NCBI RefSeq assembly: GCF_958295425.1 | Contig: NC_081146.1 | Coordinates: 19,663,458 to 19,727,457, forward strand | Direction: 5' to 3' | Length of the DNA stretch: 64,000 nucleotides | DNA from: Solea solea | Lineage: Eukaryota; Chordata; Actinopteri; Pleuronectiformes; Soleidae | Shown: positions 1 through 12,990 of the stretch, piece after piece | Numbering within the stretch: the stretch's first letter is position 1 | Layout: the number at the start of each line of letters is the position of its first letter | Position numbers and translations under genes: made by a program | The notes under the pieces: generated by a model | What the model was told of the DNA's origin: nothing | Databases searched by the model: none | Seen by the model: the letters and a program-made list of their open reading frames with translations, nothing else

Positions 1-2215
1 GCAGGATCCAGAAACAAAAGTCAAGTTGTTCTAACGAGGCAAACGTCTAAACACATGACTGAACATGTTAGGGTCACGTGAGGTTATCATACAAACAGAG
101 AGAAGTGCTGATAAGAAGCAACTCGGCACAGTGAGATGTGTGTCGGTTTCATGCATCCCGCATTGACGGGATGAAAGTGACATTTCAAATAGGTGATCTG
201 AAGTGGAGGAAGAGGATATGTGTGAGTGTAATGGATAATACAACCAGTCAAAGCAATGGGGGGGGGAAGTGAGAAAGAGTTTGAAGTCTCTGTCTATAGA
301 GCAGGTTGTGTTGTTGCAGCACTGGTCTTTGTCAGCACTCATTAAGTAGTATTCTTTCAACTCTCAAAGCGAGCCTTAACATCCTCTCCAGATGAATTGA
401 GCTGCACTTAAGAAGTGAGTGGATGGAAATTAAGCTCCTACACAATGCGTAGGCAGCGCTGCCAAGCACATTACAAAGTGGAAAGTGTTGTATTTCAAAC
501 CACACAATCTTTCTCAAATGTGAGGCGATGCAGTCAAAGCAGAAAGAGAAAGCGGAGAAAGAAAGGAAAGGGAGATAGAGGGGTGGGGAGTGGGGGTAAG
601 GCAGAGCGGGGCTATGTAGCTGGCCAGATAATTGACCCTCAGAAAGCAAGCCATCACTTCTCCTCTCGTCGGCTGAGTGCCATGCTGTTGCTGATGTTAT
701 TGTGCCCATTGTACGACACAAAGCGGTGAGGAATGTTTGGCTGGCTCTCTGGGAAACGCCACTTCAAGGCCCACAGCTGTCACAGCCCGGGGACTTGAGT
801 TCTGCCACAGAGAGTTCAGTGGTGAGGAGCTGGCACAGGGATGTATGCTTTTTACTTAAGGATGGCAAGCTGTGAGAGAACTCCATGTTCTAATACTCAG
901 CTACTGTCATGATCTCACAGTTTTCTCTTGCGTTCCTCCATCGCACGCACACTACTATCGCCGTCTCTCCTCCCCATTGCTCTTTCAAACTCTTCAAACT
1001 TTTCTATCTCTCTTGCACCGTTCCTCTATAGTTCTCCTTCTTCCTTCCTCCCCTCAAAAGCTCTGCATCACTCCGCATTGGGCCGAAACTTGAATAAACA
1101 ATCGTCTCTCTGTGGTGAGAGCTTTCCATCCCGCTTCCTAAAGGAATGCTGCTTCCCATCCTCCATCTCACCATGGTTACTGGGAATCTAGTGGGAGTCA
1201 CAATTTACGCTGAGGTCACTTGGGGCACTTCCTTCACACAAACACCAAACCTCAACAGTGTGAATTTAAATTCTGGTTTTGATTCACTTTTTTTTTTCAA
1301 ATTATGAAAAGACAAAATCAAGATAAAGAGCCGATCTGCCTCCAGTTCTCTGGCATTAGTGAAAATCTGTTGAGTTGAACAATAATGGTAAAATATGCAC
1401 CTTTTATATGATTAACTATTTGATATTTTTGTAGAAAATGAAAAGATTAAAAAATAACACCAAAATCATTATGCACTGACTTCAAACAGAATATCTGGAT
1501 AAAACCTCTCTTTCTGTGCAGGTGCAAGTTTTTCTAAGAAGAATAAATATAATTTTTTATAGATTCATGAGGGCCTCATGTCTCTTTCTGTTCCTCATCA
1601 CTGTTCAAGGACCAGTTTTTGTTTTGAGTGCCTGACGCCACAGTTCCTCCAAATTTGTTGCTGACCGAAAAATTGCTATTTTCATACAACGGCCTTAAAT
1701 TCCATCACACAGACATGTTGACATAGTCGTCGTGTTGGAATAACTCCTCATTTGAACCTTGACTCTAAGCCGTGTGGGCGTTTTTTTTTTTTTGGTCGCA
1801 GTTTGTGTCACACAGCTTCTCTCTCTTCTGTCACCTTGTTATGATAATGACCGAAAAGCCTCACATTCCTCTGCAGTGATCTCATTTTATAGCACAATAA
1901 TGCATCCAGGCACAACAATGTACTGGCACCCAGAAGGCCTTGGAGGACTACGACGTCTTGTTTGTGAGACGGGGGGAATTACATGGAAACAATGCAGCAT
2001 GCAATCATCATCTTCTTCTTTTTTTTTTGTGTCTCAGAGCAGCCTTGATCTGTTCTGCTGGAATGATACCGCCTTTATGAGCTTTAATAGGTTGGCACGG
2101 TTGTTTCCCCGCAATTGTCTCCACTTCCCAATAATCACAGCAATGTCAGGCAATGTACTTTGTACTGTTTGGAGTGTCAAGGGGAATTATGATTAGGCTC
2201 CAGCAACTGTGTTTT
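1..2215. other. Gene-free: unique and pyrimidine-rich sequence
   Basis: No exon, RNA gene or repeat end was recognised. Purine or pyrimidine-biased stretches (540-600, 940-1060) explain the open stretches here. Confidence 0.5.
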
Positions 2216-2345
2216 AGAATCAGAATCACAATCAGAATCAGGGTTTGTTGCCAGGTAAAGCTTTGGAATTTGTTGTGATTGTCGGCGTTAGAAAACAGCC
2301 AAATAAATACATGTTAGATCAATAAAACTTGATCTAAGACTGAAA
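2216..2345. repeat. (AATCAG)n-tailed teleost retroelement fragment
   Basis: Repeated CAGAATCA units are followed by GGGTTTGTTGCCAGGTAAAG and GGAATTTG, resembling the common fish AATCAG...GTTTATTTGCCAAG...GGAATTTG element. Class from memory only. Confidence 0.5.
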
Positions 2346-2867
2346 ATTATTATTATTATTACTTACAAAAGAAAACGGAATGTTGTTAAGATTATCTCTT
2401 TCCTTTAATCCCACTTAATCCTTTGTGTGACTTTTTTTGTGATTTATCTAAAACCTTTCTTTGACAACTGATTTTGTAGATGCAATTTTAAGAAGCTCTT
2501 TAGAAGTCAATCAGAACACACTGACACATGTCAAACGATGCTGTGCTGTTTCTACGTGAGAGACATTTTAAGATGTGCTGTTCAATCTCGGCCCTGTGTT
2601 ACTTGATTTCTGGACGTGTGAGCAAACCACAAACTGCATTTCAAATAAATGATGTAGTGAAGTAAAAAAAAAAAACAAAAAAAAACATAGGATTCCAAAA
2701 ACTATGGAAGTACTTCAAGTAACTGACTGGGTAAATGTAGGCGCATTCCCGGGGGGGTACGGGTTTTAATACAATGTGAGTTTTTCTATATATTTAAGCT
2801 GGTTATGGTGCTGGAAAAAAAGCAAGAGCTTAGAGTGAAATAAAATGAAGTGGACCCAGAGGAGCCA

Positions 2868-2961
2868 CCCACACACACACACACACGAAAGACTCTTCAC
2901 CTCACACAAACATGCACATATTTCTGGAACAAAAATGCAAATGTAATTTTGTGCACTTCCA

Positions 2962-3012
<51 letters not shown>

Positions 3013-3209
3013 CCTCCTCCCACCCCAGCTCTGGCTTTGCCATTATAGCTGTTTGTATCTGACTGAGAGGCCATTAGAATAACAATTAGCCTGACCCACC
3101 TGAGAGGGAAGGCCTTCATCAGCTCTACACCAGCCATCAGCCTGAAGGCGCACACTTACACACACACACACACACACACACTTAACCGGCACAGAGAGAG
3201 AGAGAGAGG
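2868..3209. repeat. Microsatellite cluster: (AC)n, (CT)n, (AC)n, (AG)n
   Basis: (AC)n at about 2870-2886, (CT)n at 2968-3006, (AC)n at 3159-3181 and (AG)n at 3193-3208. Open stretches over this cluster are simple-repeat translations, not genes. Confidence 0.9.
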
Positions 3210-4137
3210 CTAACACATACATGTAATTCCATTAGTCAAATATGTCTCCACAATCACTCCTCGCAAACAAAGGTTTCTGTGTTTTTCATTCGTTCCCGAG
3301 GTGGGCAAGAGTGTTTGTGCATGAATTGTTGCTGTTTTCATTCGGGGGGGAAAAAGCGTCAAGCATGAAACCTTTTCAAAGTGCTGCATTTAAAGGAGTG
3401 GACAGAAAATGTAGCATGACGTGTCAGAAAATCTCCCTGAAATGACTCTGAAATCACCATGCATGCAGTTTCCTTTTCTTTTCTCCATGAAACTGCGACG
3501 CGAGCAGCACTTCACACACTGGCAGAATGCACTTCTGCCAAATAGGATGAAAAATGGGTATCACATGCTTTTAGCAGATATGTACTAATGTGCCCAATTT
3601 CCATGCTCATTATAGTGTTAATGTACAGATCTCTGGCCTGTGCGGTGATTATTCATGTTGACGGCAAAAATAATCACTAATAATTAGCCGTGGTTAAGTA
3701 TCACACAGACCAGAGCCTTGTTTACACCGTATGATCCACAACACACGCAAACTCCACTTTCATCACAGTGAATCAGTCCAATCATGCTCTCATTTATTGA
3801 CCGTGGGTGCTGTCATGTCAACCGCAACTCTAAAAGTTAAAAGATAGATGTGGTCTGTCTTAATATGTGTTGAATTATGAGAAAAAAGACCATCTGATTA
3901 AGATTTTGGTGCCATTGTGTTCGCACCTCATTGTAATTGTTGCTTTTGCTTTTCAAGTTATATCCACACTATTGTGGTTTTGTTTTAAAATGTGTTATCT
4001 CTGCGACGGTTACACCTGTGGGACACACGACCCTAGAGTAACAGAGAAATCTGGAATCAGTAAAGGTTCCATTTTGGCAGGCAGACACTGAGTATACTAC
4101 CCAACAGTGTTTACATAAGTGTATAATTGCTAATGTT
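3210..4137. promoter_or_regulatory. Gene-free; candidate conserved non-coding block at 3530-3720
   Basis: The block has balanced composition, no repeat features and several TAAT cores (for example AATAATCACTAATAATTAG). It is the sort of sequence seen in conserved enhancers. Conservation was not tested. Confidence 0.25.
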
Positions 4138-4252
4138 TTTTTCCAAAGATATTTTTTGCTTTTTATTGGAGAGGACAGTGAAGTGTGAGGGGGGGAGACA
4201 CACAGCAAAGGACGGCGGGTGGAATCGAACTGGGGTCACTTTGCCTATAATT
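4138..4252 (-). repeat. Teleost repeat with degraded tRNA-like end
   Basis: The plus strand shows TTTTATTGGAGAGGACAGTG, GGGGGGAGACACACAGCAAAG and GGAATCGAACTGGGG, matching a very common fish element in which a tRNA-like part lies reversed. Partial copy. Confidence 0.55.
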
Positions 4253-5110
4253 GCTAGAAATTAAAATTAAAATAGCTTTGTTTTTGTACTATTAGAATAA
4301 GTATTTTCATATAGGCTTGCTTTATGGAGCCTGCAATCTTGTGCCATCATGTGTCTACAGCAGCCCAAACTGAAAAACAGCCAGAACATGCATTTGGTGT
4401 TTAGAAACAGGAAGTTTACTCTGCAAATAAAGATGAACGACATCATTTCTGATACATGAAGGCTGCTGTAGTCTTGTCCCCCCGGTGTCTATCTGCTGTC
4501 TAACCAGTTAGTGTCACACTGGACCTTTGAACTATGACCTAATAACTGCAGAGAAGAAAATCTGCTTCCCCTTTACACCACAACACACATGTTTTTAACC
4601 ACGCTTTGTGAATTTCAAAGAAACATTATAACCGTCGCTTAATGCAGAGGTTCTGCTGACAGTCGCTTAATACAGAGACTCTTCTGGAGCCTCGTAACTT
4701 GCGCTCCTGGTCGTGTGCACAGTCGGCTTGTTCAGTAATTTCTCCATAGATCAGTGTAGGAAAAAGCCTTTTTCAGCAGTGTCGTCATCATTTTCACAGT
4801 ATAACGGCAATTTAAACAAACTGGTGGGGGGGGGGGGACATTTTAATTGTACGCTTAATTCAATATCATTTCAGACAATGACAGTGGACCACAGTAGAGA
4901 TAACATGACGCGTGTCTATACGACAAACTTAAATAAACTACATACCCCATCCGCGCTGTCTACAATGACAACGCACAATGTCACCGTGGCACAAGCACTG
5001 AGTCAAACTCTACGAACACTGAGGAAGACGAATGCAAACCAGAACAGCAAAGCTGACTGGTGATGGAGGTACCAATCAGAGCATCTCTAATAGCCTTTCT
5101 CAAGGGGGAG
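4253..5110. other. Gene-free stretch
   Basis: Unique sequence with a G homopolymer at about 4825-4837. Nothing else recognised. Confidence 0.45.
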
Positions 5111-5241
5111 AGTGTGTGTGTGTGTGTGTGTAATAGAGAGAGGGGAAGGAAGCTTCTGTTTCTTCTCAGTATCTACTGATATATGCATGCATGAATCTTT
5201 GCATATGTTTTTGTGTGTTTGGTATGTTTGTCCCTTTGTTG

Positions 5242-5285
<44 letters not shown>

Positions 5286-5388
5286 GCACACCACTATGAA
5301 TTATTTTGCGCAGTGTGTGCACCAAAGTGCGTGAGTGCATGTGGGTGAATGTATTATGTCCATGTAAAAACATCTAGTTAGAGTATAC

Positions 5389-5430
<42 letters not shown>
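5111..5430. repeat. Microsatellite cluster: (GT)n, (AG)n, (GT)n
   Basis: (GT)n at 5111-5131, (AG)n at 5246-5281 and (TG)n at 5392-5429, with unique DNA between them. Confidence 0.9.
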
Positions 5431-5432
<2 letters not shown>

Positions 5433-6548
5433 TACAGGCAGTTTGAAGATTGTCTCCCCCCTGAGGGCCTCTCTCTCCCTGCAGCATGTGGGAACCATGG
5501 TGTGTTGCCAGGATACAAGCCCCTCGTCTGTACTGACAAGAAGACATGAAGAGCAAAGATTAATTATTTACAAGCAGACCCCTGTACACCACGTCTGGCT
5601 TGGCACTTCTCCTGCATTAAATGTCACTGTCTATGAAGCATCTATTTTATGGCGTGCTCCATTGACGCGCCGCGAAGAACCTGCTCTATCCGTGTTTGTT
5701 CTCTGTCACGTGGAAATTCTTACACCTCGGGCCGCAAATGTTGCCCCCCTTTCTTTTATTGGGGTCGTTTTATATTATAATAACCGGCTATGACGGTGCA
5801 TTTTAAGACGTCTCGGTGCAAAAGCTCATTTTAAAAAACAGTCATTAAAGAGGCATGAATGCTCCCTAATGGTCCCTGCACTCACAGCTATTTTCAGTGT
5901 GCTTCCAAGCTGCGATCACCAGTGTCCTCTAGGCAGCCCCCCCCCCCTTCATCTAATATTTATGGCATCTATATGCTGCTGACTGGCTATACAGACCCCG
6001 CTCTCTGAGTGCAGCAGATATTTACCAAACATATTAAAATGATTCATTTGGCATCAGATTCATCCTAAGCACCGACTGTGCCTGCCCTCAGCCTCCGTCG
6101 CCACTAAATGACAAGACATCCAGACGCACTGGGGGGCAATTGAGTGAGTTGTGAGTTTATCGCTCTGATGGTTTTTATTGTGGATGAAGAGGAGAAAAAA
6201 ATAAAAAAATAAAACGCGCCGACTAAAACACACCGCGGTGTGTCAGGAGTGCCATCAGACGCGCGCTTATTAAAGCCATATTAAGTAATTCGCTGTGACA
6301 CACATCCAGACATTCTGCCTCCTGCTTCTGACGGAGACAAGGCTGAAAGTGAAGGCATCCGTGCTGCTTCTGCTCCTTTGTTCTCATTTACTACCACCTC
6401 TTTGTTGTGCTGCTGACTGTCTGTCTACTCGTCTGTCTGTCTGTCTGACTCTCTCTCTCCCTCTGTCTGACGCTGGCGAGGGTTTATTTGCATTACCCCC
6501 AACACATCCATATTCATGATGGAAGCAGGTCACTCCATGTGGAGTGTG

Positions 6549-6581
<33 letters not shown>

Positions 6582-7300
6582 ACGCAGGATTTAATTGGGC
6601 TGTGGTCAGAGGGGATCCCCCATACCGAGTCCCAGGTGGAGAAGGAGGAGGGATCCCACTGTTTGGAGCATTATGAATTTTCTATTGTTTCTTTCCACAT
6701 CCTCCTGTACACATCAGCGCTCCTGTGGCGATGGTACAAGGCGCCGCCTCATCAGGGTAGATTCGGTCTGAGCCGCCTCTAATTCTGCTCGTACCTGAAG
6801 AATTGATTTCAAGGACCACAGGCTGGGAAGGATCCAGCTTGCTGTGCTGCTCCAAAGGAAAAAACAACAATGCGCAGCAGATTTCATACGGTGTTCAATC
6901 ATTTTGTTTGGCTGTTGCTCTTAAGGCATCAGCTAATCTGATTACTGGGCTCAGTGTTACATGCAATTGAAGGGGAATATTTTCTTTGTTGAGAATAATT
7001 AATGCTCATTTTTATTATTCCCTGTAAAATACTGCTACTAATACTATACATGTTGCTATTTAAATACAAATTCAGAACAAAAACAGGACTAAAACAAAGC
7101 CTCCTCCTCCTACAGTGAGGATTTTGCTTCCTGCAAGGGGCTTTTATTATCATCAGAAACATGTAATTGCACTGTTGCTCGTGAAGGACAGAGGGCTGGG
7201 GAAAAGGGGGGATCGCACTGAGAGATATGAAGAACGTGCCGGGCATTAATGCTGAGCCCACTTCCCCCCTTTATGTGTCCCCGCCAGTCTCTGTGACTTC
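5431..7300. promoter_or_regulatory. Gene-free; cluster of candidate non-coding regulatory blocks
   Basis: Unique blocks at about 5540-5780, 5850-6300, 6480-6540 and 6770-7060 contain features such as TATTTGCATTACC, CTAATCTGATTACTGGG and AGAATAATTAATGCTCATT, resembling octamer and homeodomain sites. They are interrupted only by one (TG)n run and carry no transposon features. Confidence 0.3.
6547..6580. repeat. (TG)n microsatellite
   Basis: About sixteen TG units. Confidence 0.9.
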
Positions 7301-9101
7301 CTTACACGGTGGAGCTATTGTATCCCCTTAACCCTATGCATGTCACATGTCAGGAAACACAATACGGCTGCAGCCTCCTTCCCCCACCAAAGTGGAAATG
7401 AGCATTAATGCCAGGCTGGGACTGTAGGGTTTATTACAGAGGTCAATGGCTTGGGATAAGGCAGTGTGCAACATCAGTGATCCGTGCGATTGCTTGTAGG
7501 ACAGGGACTGCCTTTGTTTTAAATGAAGGTCTATGTGTTTCATTTTCAAATTATGACATTATTTCATTAAATAGAAATAGAAAGGGGTTCCTGCTGGGTT
7601 GTTGTAATGTTGCAAAAGGACTGTGTGAAAATGATATGTATGATGAAGCCTACTTTTTTTTTCTTCTTACTCTGTTTAAAGATGGAATGGAACAGTTGTG
7701 GCTTCAATTTGTCATTTAAATGTTAAAAGTGATTGCATTGCAGTGTAACAGTGGACGAATAACACAACCATCCATGTTGATATTGATCCCCTATAGCCTC
7801 TCAATATGTTTTTGGCTTTGCTAACAGGACTGTGGTAGAATGAAATGCTGGGGATTCTTTATCACACAACACATTAGCTCTGAAAAATGTCCTTTTGTCC
7901 TTGCTGGTGTTTTGCAACTGCTGTGACTTTACTAAACAGGAACTGCCAGGGACCTGAACGTTGTCTGTCTGCTGCATCTTTAAATTAAAAGAGCTGTATT
8001 ATAACAACCCTCTCAGTGGGCCTGTATTTATTTATTCTGAGTGAAAAGTGAGCCACCGCTTTCACTGCGCGCACAACACAAATCATACTCCCACATTAGG
8101 AGTAAACATTTTGCCAGAGAGAGAGCGGGAGACCAATCCTCATCCAAACTCCACCAACCTCAAATATCCCCCGTCTTCTGCCAAACGCCAAGGCTGAGCA
8201 TATTTTTCGAGCGACTCTAGGTAATTTCACATGAAATGCGGTCTTAAAACAATTAACAGCTTTGTTTGATGGGAGACAGAAAAGCGTCTATGAGAACTGA
8301 TTATTGTGATGGGATTTTATATTGCTTTTTAAAAACCAATTAACTCCTGAGAGCTTAGTGGCTTTTCAACAAACGGCACGTCGTTAAAGTATTGTTGAGA
8401 AACATGGTTGGGCGTGATAATTGGCATCCATTCAGCGCTGCCCTGGCAGACTCTCAGAAAAGCGTCGCCGAACAATCACACACTCAGAGACAGAAGCCTG
8501 AGTTGGCATTTCTCCGGCCTTTTCCTCCATCATCACAGATTTCTCACTCGCAGCAATTTCTCAGCCCTTATCTTTGCTGCGGCGCTCACAACTGCTCACA
8601 TTTAACAGGAATCTAAAAGAATACATGCAATGAATTCAATTGAGTCACAGTGCAGGGGAGGGGGGGGTGGGGGGGCACTTGCCGCGTGTATTGTCCATTC
8701 CCTTCTTGACATTGAATTTAAAAGAGCAATTTGAATCAGGTCTGCTGTCTCATACATTTCTGAAGAAGACGGCGAGACAGACATTGTCCAACTAGAGCAC
8801 TGCAAATGTCAGCATTCTTTCCCTTTGGTTCAAAACTCCTGATATAATCTGTTCTGAATTGAATACGAGTTTATGAATGCACTACTTAAGCGCAGTTAGC
8901 AGTTTTGCTGTGGATAGTGTTTTTTGTTTAAAAAAAAAGAAGTAAAGTGTGTTCACTCCACTCCTTCAATCAAGATGAAACTTTTATTTTGTCAGCAAAG
9001 AAAGAAACATTTCTTAAATCCTTTAAAAATCTGTGATAAACTGCTGTTTACTGGTGTTTAAACCCTTTGTTTGATGTGTGTTTTGTCCTGATTACCATAT
9101 A
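7301..9101. other. Gene-free stretch
   Basis: Unique DNA, with a candidate regulatory-looking block at about 8190-8480 and a G-rich run at 8655-8676. No exon recognised. Confidence 0.4.
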
Positions 9102-9368
9102 AGGCAGCAACAATTAATGAATTCATCTATTATGAATCAATATCAATAATATCGACATTTTACAGGCAACTTCTCTCATTTTTCAGCTTCTAAAGTGTGA
9201 ATATTTTCTGGTTTCTTTGCTCCTTAAATCAAAGAAATTAGTTTTGTTTTTTGGAAAAAACAAGACATTGGATAACATCATCATTTCTTCGATTGTGGAA
9301 AAAAATTCTACCATTTTATGGATCAACCAATCAAATAATCGCCAAAAATGATCATTAGTTGCAGCTCT
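9102..9368 (-). mobile_element. hAT mini-element (GGCTGCAACTAAT type), reverse copy
   Basis: Read on the minus strand it begins GAGCTGCAACTAATGATCA and continues with TTGGCGATTATTTGATTGG and a CAAGAAAACCAG-like body, ending TTAATTGTTGCTGCCTT. It is related to the copy in SEH1L intron 5. Limits are approximate. Confidence 0.65.
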
Positions 9369-10394
9369 GTATGAATGCCACACACGCATGTGAAAGTCAA
9401 GCACGTACGCGGTTTTAATGATGTGCTGATATTTTTGTCGGATTCAGGCCGTGACGCTGTGGAAAATAACTGAAGCTGCAAAAGAAGTTTTAAATCACAT
9501 TACTGATGGTTTGGATTGAACTCTTTAAAAAGCTCTTTACACGTCCATCTGCCGCTACACTGAAACCAGTGAGCAGTGTTAATGTGGTGGCTGATCTCTG
9601 ATCATTAAAGAGCCCAGTGTCACTAATTTGTTGGAGAGAGGTTTATAGTCGGTATCCTTACACCCTCCTATTTGTGTACAGAAAATATGTGCTGTGTGTC
9701 GAGAACAGACCAAAATAACAAAGTGACAATATGGAATATCAAGATGACAGACTGTAGATATGTGTGTGAAGAATGTGGATCTGGGAAAACACACAGAGCA
9801 ACTTCCAGGTGCTGACAAAGTGGATCTGAGCCTAGACTTTCGCCTAATCTTACCCATATGCACTTGTTGTCTAATCCTGAACGCAGATTGTAGATGTGGA
9901 TCTTGGGCTCAAGTGTGACATTAAAACCTGTCAGTATCTACAACCACCTCCACCAATTCCTCCACTGTCGTTTCATCTCATTATGGAACATTGCTGCTAA
10001 GCGCAATCCAGACGACACTGCAACTACAGCGTTGACTTAGGAGAAGATTATAACATAAAAAATATACTAATTTTACAGAATTTCAAAGTAAAAGTGCTTG
10101 TCTACTTCACCATAATAACATAAAAACAGAGAAATAAATCTAAAATTAAGTGAATAATAACATTGACTTTAATAAAAACACCAACCAAGCTTATATACAC
10201 TACATGTATGCAATTTAATGTTGATTTAATAATGTGATAATGTATTTAAATGAATGAGAATTACAGTAAATTGTCTGTATTTATATTTATAGCCGCTTTC
10301 TAAACTTGATTACCACTAAAAGCACCATGTACACTTCAGTTTTGCCATTTACTCATCATGCCCATGCACTCACGCATACTGTGCATCTACATTC
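9369..10394. other. Gene-free AT-rich stretch
   Basis: Strongly AT-rich between 10.04 and 10.33 kb. No features recognised. Confidence 0.45.
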
Positions 10395-10472
10395 AGCACA
10401 ATCTCCGTGCGCAGGGATCGGACCCAGGACCTTCCAGTTGGAAGATGACCCGTTCTACCACTGATCAAAAGC
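10395..10472 (-). repeat. tRNA-derived SINE head, reverse orientation
   Basis: On the minus strand: TCAGTGGTAGAACGGGTCAT, then CTTCCAACTGGAAGG and GGGTCCGATCCC (B box). The A box is present but degraded. It is related to the SINE at 42943. Confidence 0.6.
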
Positions 10473-12289
10473 TGGAAGTGGTTTGTAGCATCTCTAAAGA
10501 AAACTGTCTGCCTTTTGTGCTACAAGAACTGTGTAGTGAACCCAAATGTTTGTTTGCTGGTGGCTGAACCCACTGAGAGTTGAAAAACTGATGAATAAAA
10601 GATGAAAAAAAAAACCCAGAACCAGACAAAGAAGGAAAGAAAGAAAAAAACAACTTTGAACTTGTAGAAAGTTTGCATTAAAGAAACAAACAGGAGAAAT
10701 CCAGTTGTTTATTCTGAGAACTGGGTGTCTCTTTTTATCACGTCTTTGATCAGAGTGACACAGACGGATCCAGAGAGAGAAAAACAGGAGGAAAAAAAAA
10801 GAAAGAGGAAGTGCTGGTCTCATTTGTGATTGACAGCTTTAATTAACAAAGCAAGCGAGGGCTCTGTGCACTTCCTCTCACAGCCTCTGGAGGCTGAGCC
10901 GCGATAACAAGGAGATGCCAGAAAACAATACCTGACTTTCCAAACAAATTATCCATTCCTCTCACAGTCGCACTCGTGTATTTTCATGTAGGATTTTTCA
11001 ATTTGCTGAGACGCATATAGCGATAATTCAGCTTGATTGTGTGGAGATGCTACTTGAAATATTCCCCTAAGGAAATTAGTGAGAGACCATATGTTAGATG
11101 TTCACAGTTGTCTTGCAAATTATAACAAGTTCAGAAATATGTCTCTCATTTCCTGGGATTAATGGGAGATAGATCTCATATCCATTTAAGTAATTGTTTC
11201 CCATAAATATGATACAAAATAAACCTATAGGAAACTGTTATTTCTCTCTTTTTATGTTGATTCCAGTATTTTAAAACACATAATGTTCTTTGCTGTCAAC
11301 CTCTAGGCCAACACGATGACTAAACCAGTACAAGATACCGTTTTTATCTGCCAAAATTTCACCAAAGTACACATTTCAAGTTCTTTTACAAACCTATTTC
11401 ACCTCAGTATTTGTAAAATCCTAGCTCCAGGCATTAAGACATTATTCTCACACGTGGACACAAACACATTGAGCTTAATGAACTTAAACACAATCAAATC
11501 ATAGCCTTCCTGAAACAATAAATATGTTTTTCATGAAACAGTTGAGTCACTTAGGTAAACACTTTGTTTCAATTTAATAGATTCCTTTTGTCTCACTGGA
11601 CAATCAGAACATAAACTCTTAATATGCAAATTATATTATTTCTTTTAAATGTGAAACTGTGTGTACTCACTTGTATAAGTTGCAATGGCACAAAAACAAA
11701 TATGCAATATCCAAAGACAAGGCTAAGGCTTAAAAAGAAATCCTATTAATTAAAATTATCCTGTGAAACACTAAATTTCACCCCCAGGTTGGGAATCACC
11801 ACAGTGAGGGATTTGATTACATTATGGTAATTTAGTAATGCACTTGCTTTTTTTTGTAATAAAAGATTTCTTTAGCTTCACTGCAACATTTCGTTTGCAG
11901 ATTTGAGCACTTTGGAGGCATAACATTAAAGTCCAATCCCTGCTCTTGTTTACGGACCATAGGATCACCAGTGTGAAGGATTCATCACAACAATAATACA
12001 CATTATACGTCACGTGACGTTGTAGAATGCTGATGGTTTGTTTAGGTCTTGACTTATTAGCCTGACACCTGTTGCCAGAGGGAGCGAGCATTGTCGTGGT
12101 TAGCAGAGTATGGAATTAGATTTGTGTCACTTTATGAATTGAGCAAACAAAAATGAACCACACAATCGATATACACAAACTGCAAATAAAATATCGATTT
12201 AATCATTCAAAAAAAAAATTTCTTTGTTTGAAAATACACTTTTGGTTTGCAATGATTAGAATTTTGTTCTTTGCACCGTGGTTTTCTGT
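10473..12289. promoter_or_regulatory. Gene-free; candidate regulatory block at 10840-11110
   Basis: 10840-11110 is unique, with blocks such as AAACAAATTATCCATTCC and GCGATAATTCAGCTTGATTG. The remainder is AT-rich without features. Confidence 0.25.
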
Positions 12290-12990
12290 TTGCGATTCTG
12301 ACCATGGGCGGGGCCTTAGGAAGCTGTCTGCTGATTGGCTACTGAGTTTGGGAGCGACAGGTCAATGGACCGGAAGTAGCCACAGGCTTGGAGTCACTGT
12401 CCGTCTGGAACGACACAAACAATTATAAGTATCCAACGTATGTCAGATATAAACGTTGGATACTTACAATTATTTTGTCGGATGTTGACGGGGAAAACTT
12501 GGGGAACGAGTTTATGTATAAATAACTGGGCCTGAAATCAGCTTCCCCCTGTTTCAAAGACCAGCAACCACCGCTGCTAGCTACATAGCAAAGGGCAGCT
12601 AATTTTGCTAATTGTGCTTGATTCCGCCATTATTAGAGTTCGGCTTGTGCCGTGCAGTTTTTGAGCTCAACACATAAAGATGATATGATTGGATTAGCGT
12701 CTGCTGGTGTATTTATACAACCTGTTTTGATCGTCTGATGAAAATGTGACATTTCTCAACTTCTCATGCACACAATGTGAGCAGAAGCTGCAGACCCACA
12801 GTGCACTTCAGCAAATGCTTGACGCCGCTCCATTCAAAGTGAATAGGAAGCCGACACCTCCTCCGTGTACATGTCTGCCGTTAAGGTTAGCAGACCTTCG
12901 TCGTCATGGTTACAATAACGATGTGGTTAAGGTTGAGGGGAAAAAAACAGCTGTCTCCCGTGAGTTTTGTCAGCCTATCCCAATCTCCAT
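12290..12990. mobile_element. Possible transposon remnant around the inverted repeat
   Basis: Composition differs from its neighbours (CG-containing phrases such as GGTCAATGGACCGGAAGTAG and TTGACGCCGCTCCATTC), with an internal inverted repeat. I could not find clear element ends or a target duplication, so this is only a suspicion. Confidence 0.3.
12421..12471. repeat. Inverted repeat, 19-bp arms, 13-base spacer
   Basis: The left arm (12421-12439) and right arm (12453-12471) pair over 18 of 19 positions; the core of the left arm is AAGTATCCAACGT. They could form a hairpin. They lie within 12290-12990, whose flanks look transposon-like. Confidence 0.85.

Noticed and set aside
2766..3155. Open stretches over the (CT)n and (AC)n runs
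   Set aside because: Translations are repeated Arg-Glu, Ser-Leu or Thr-His from microsatellites and have no family features.
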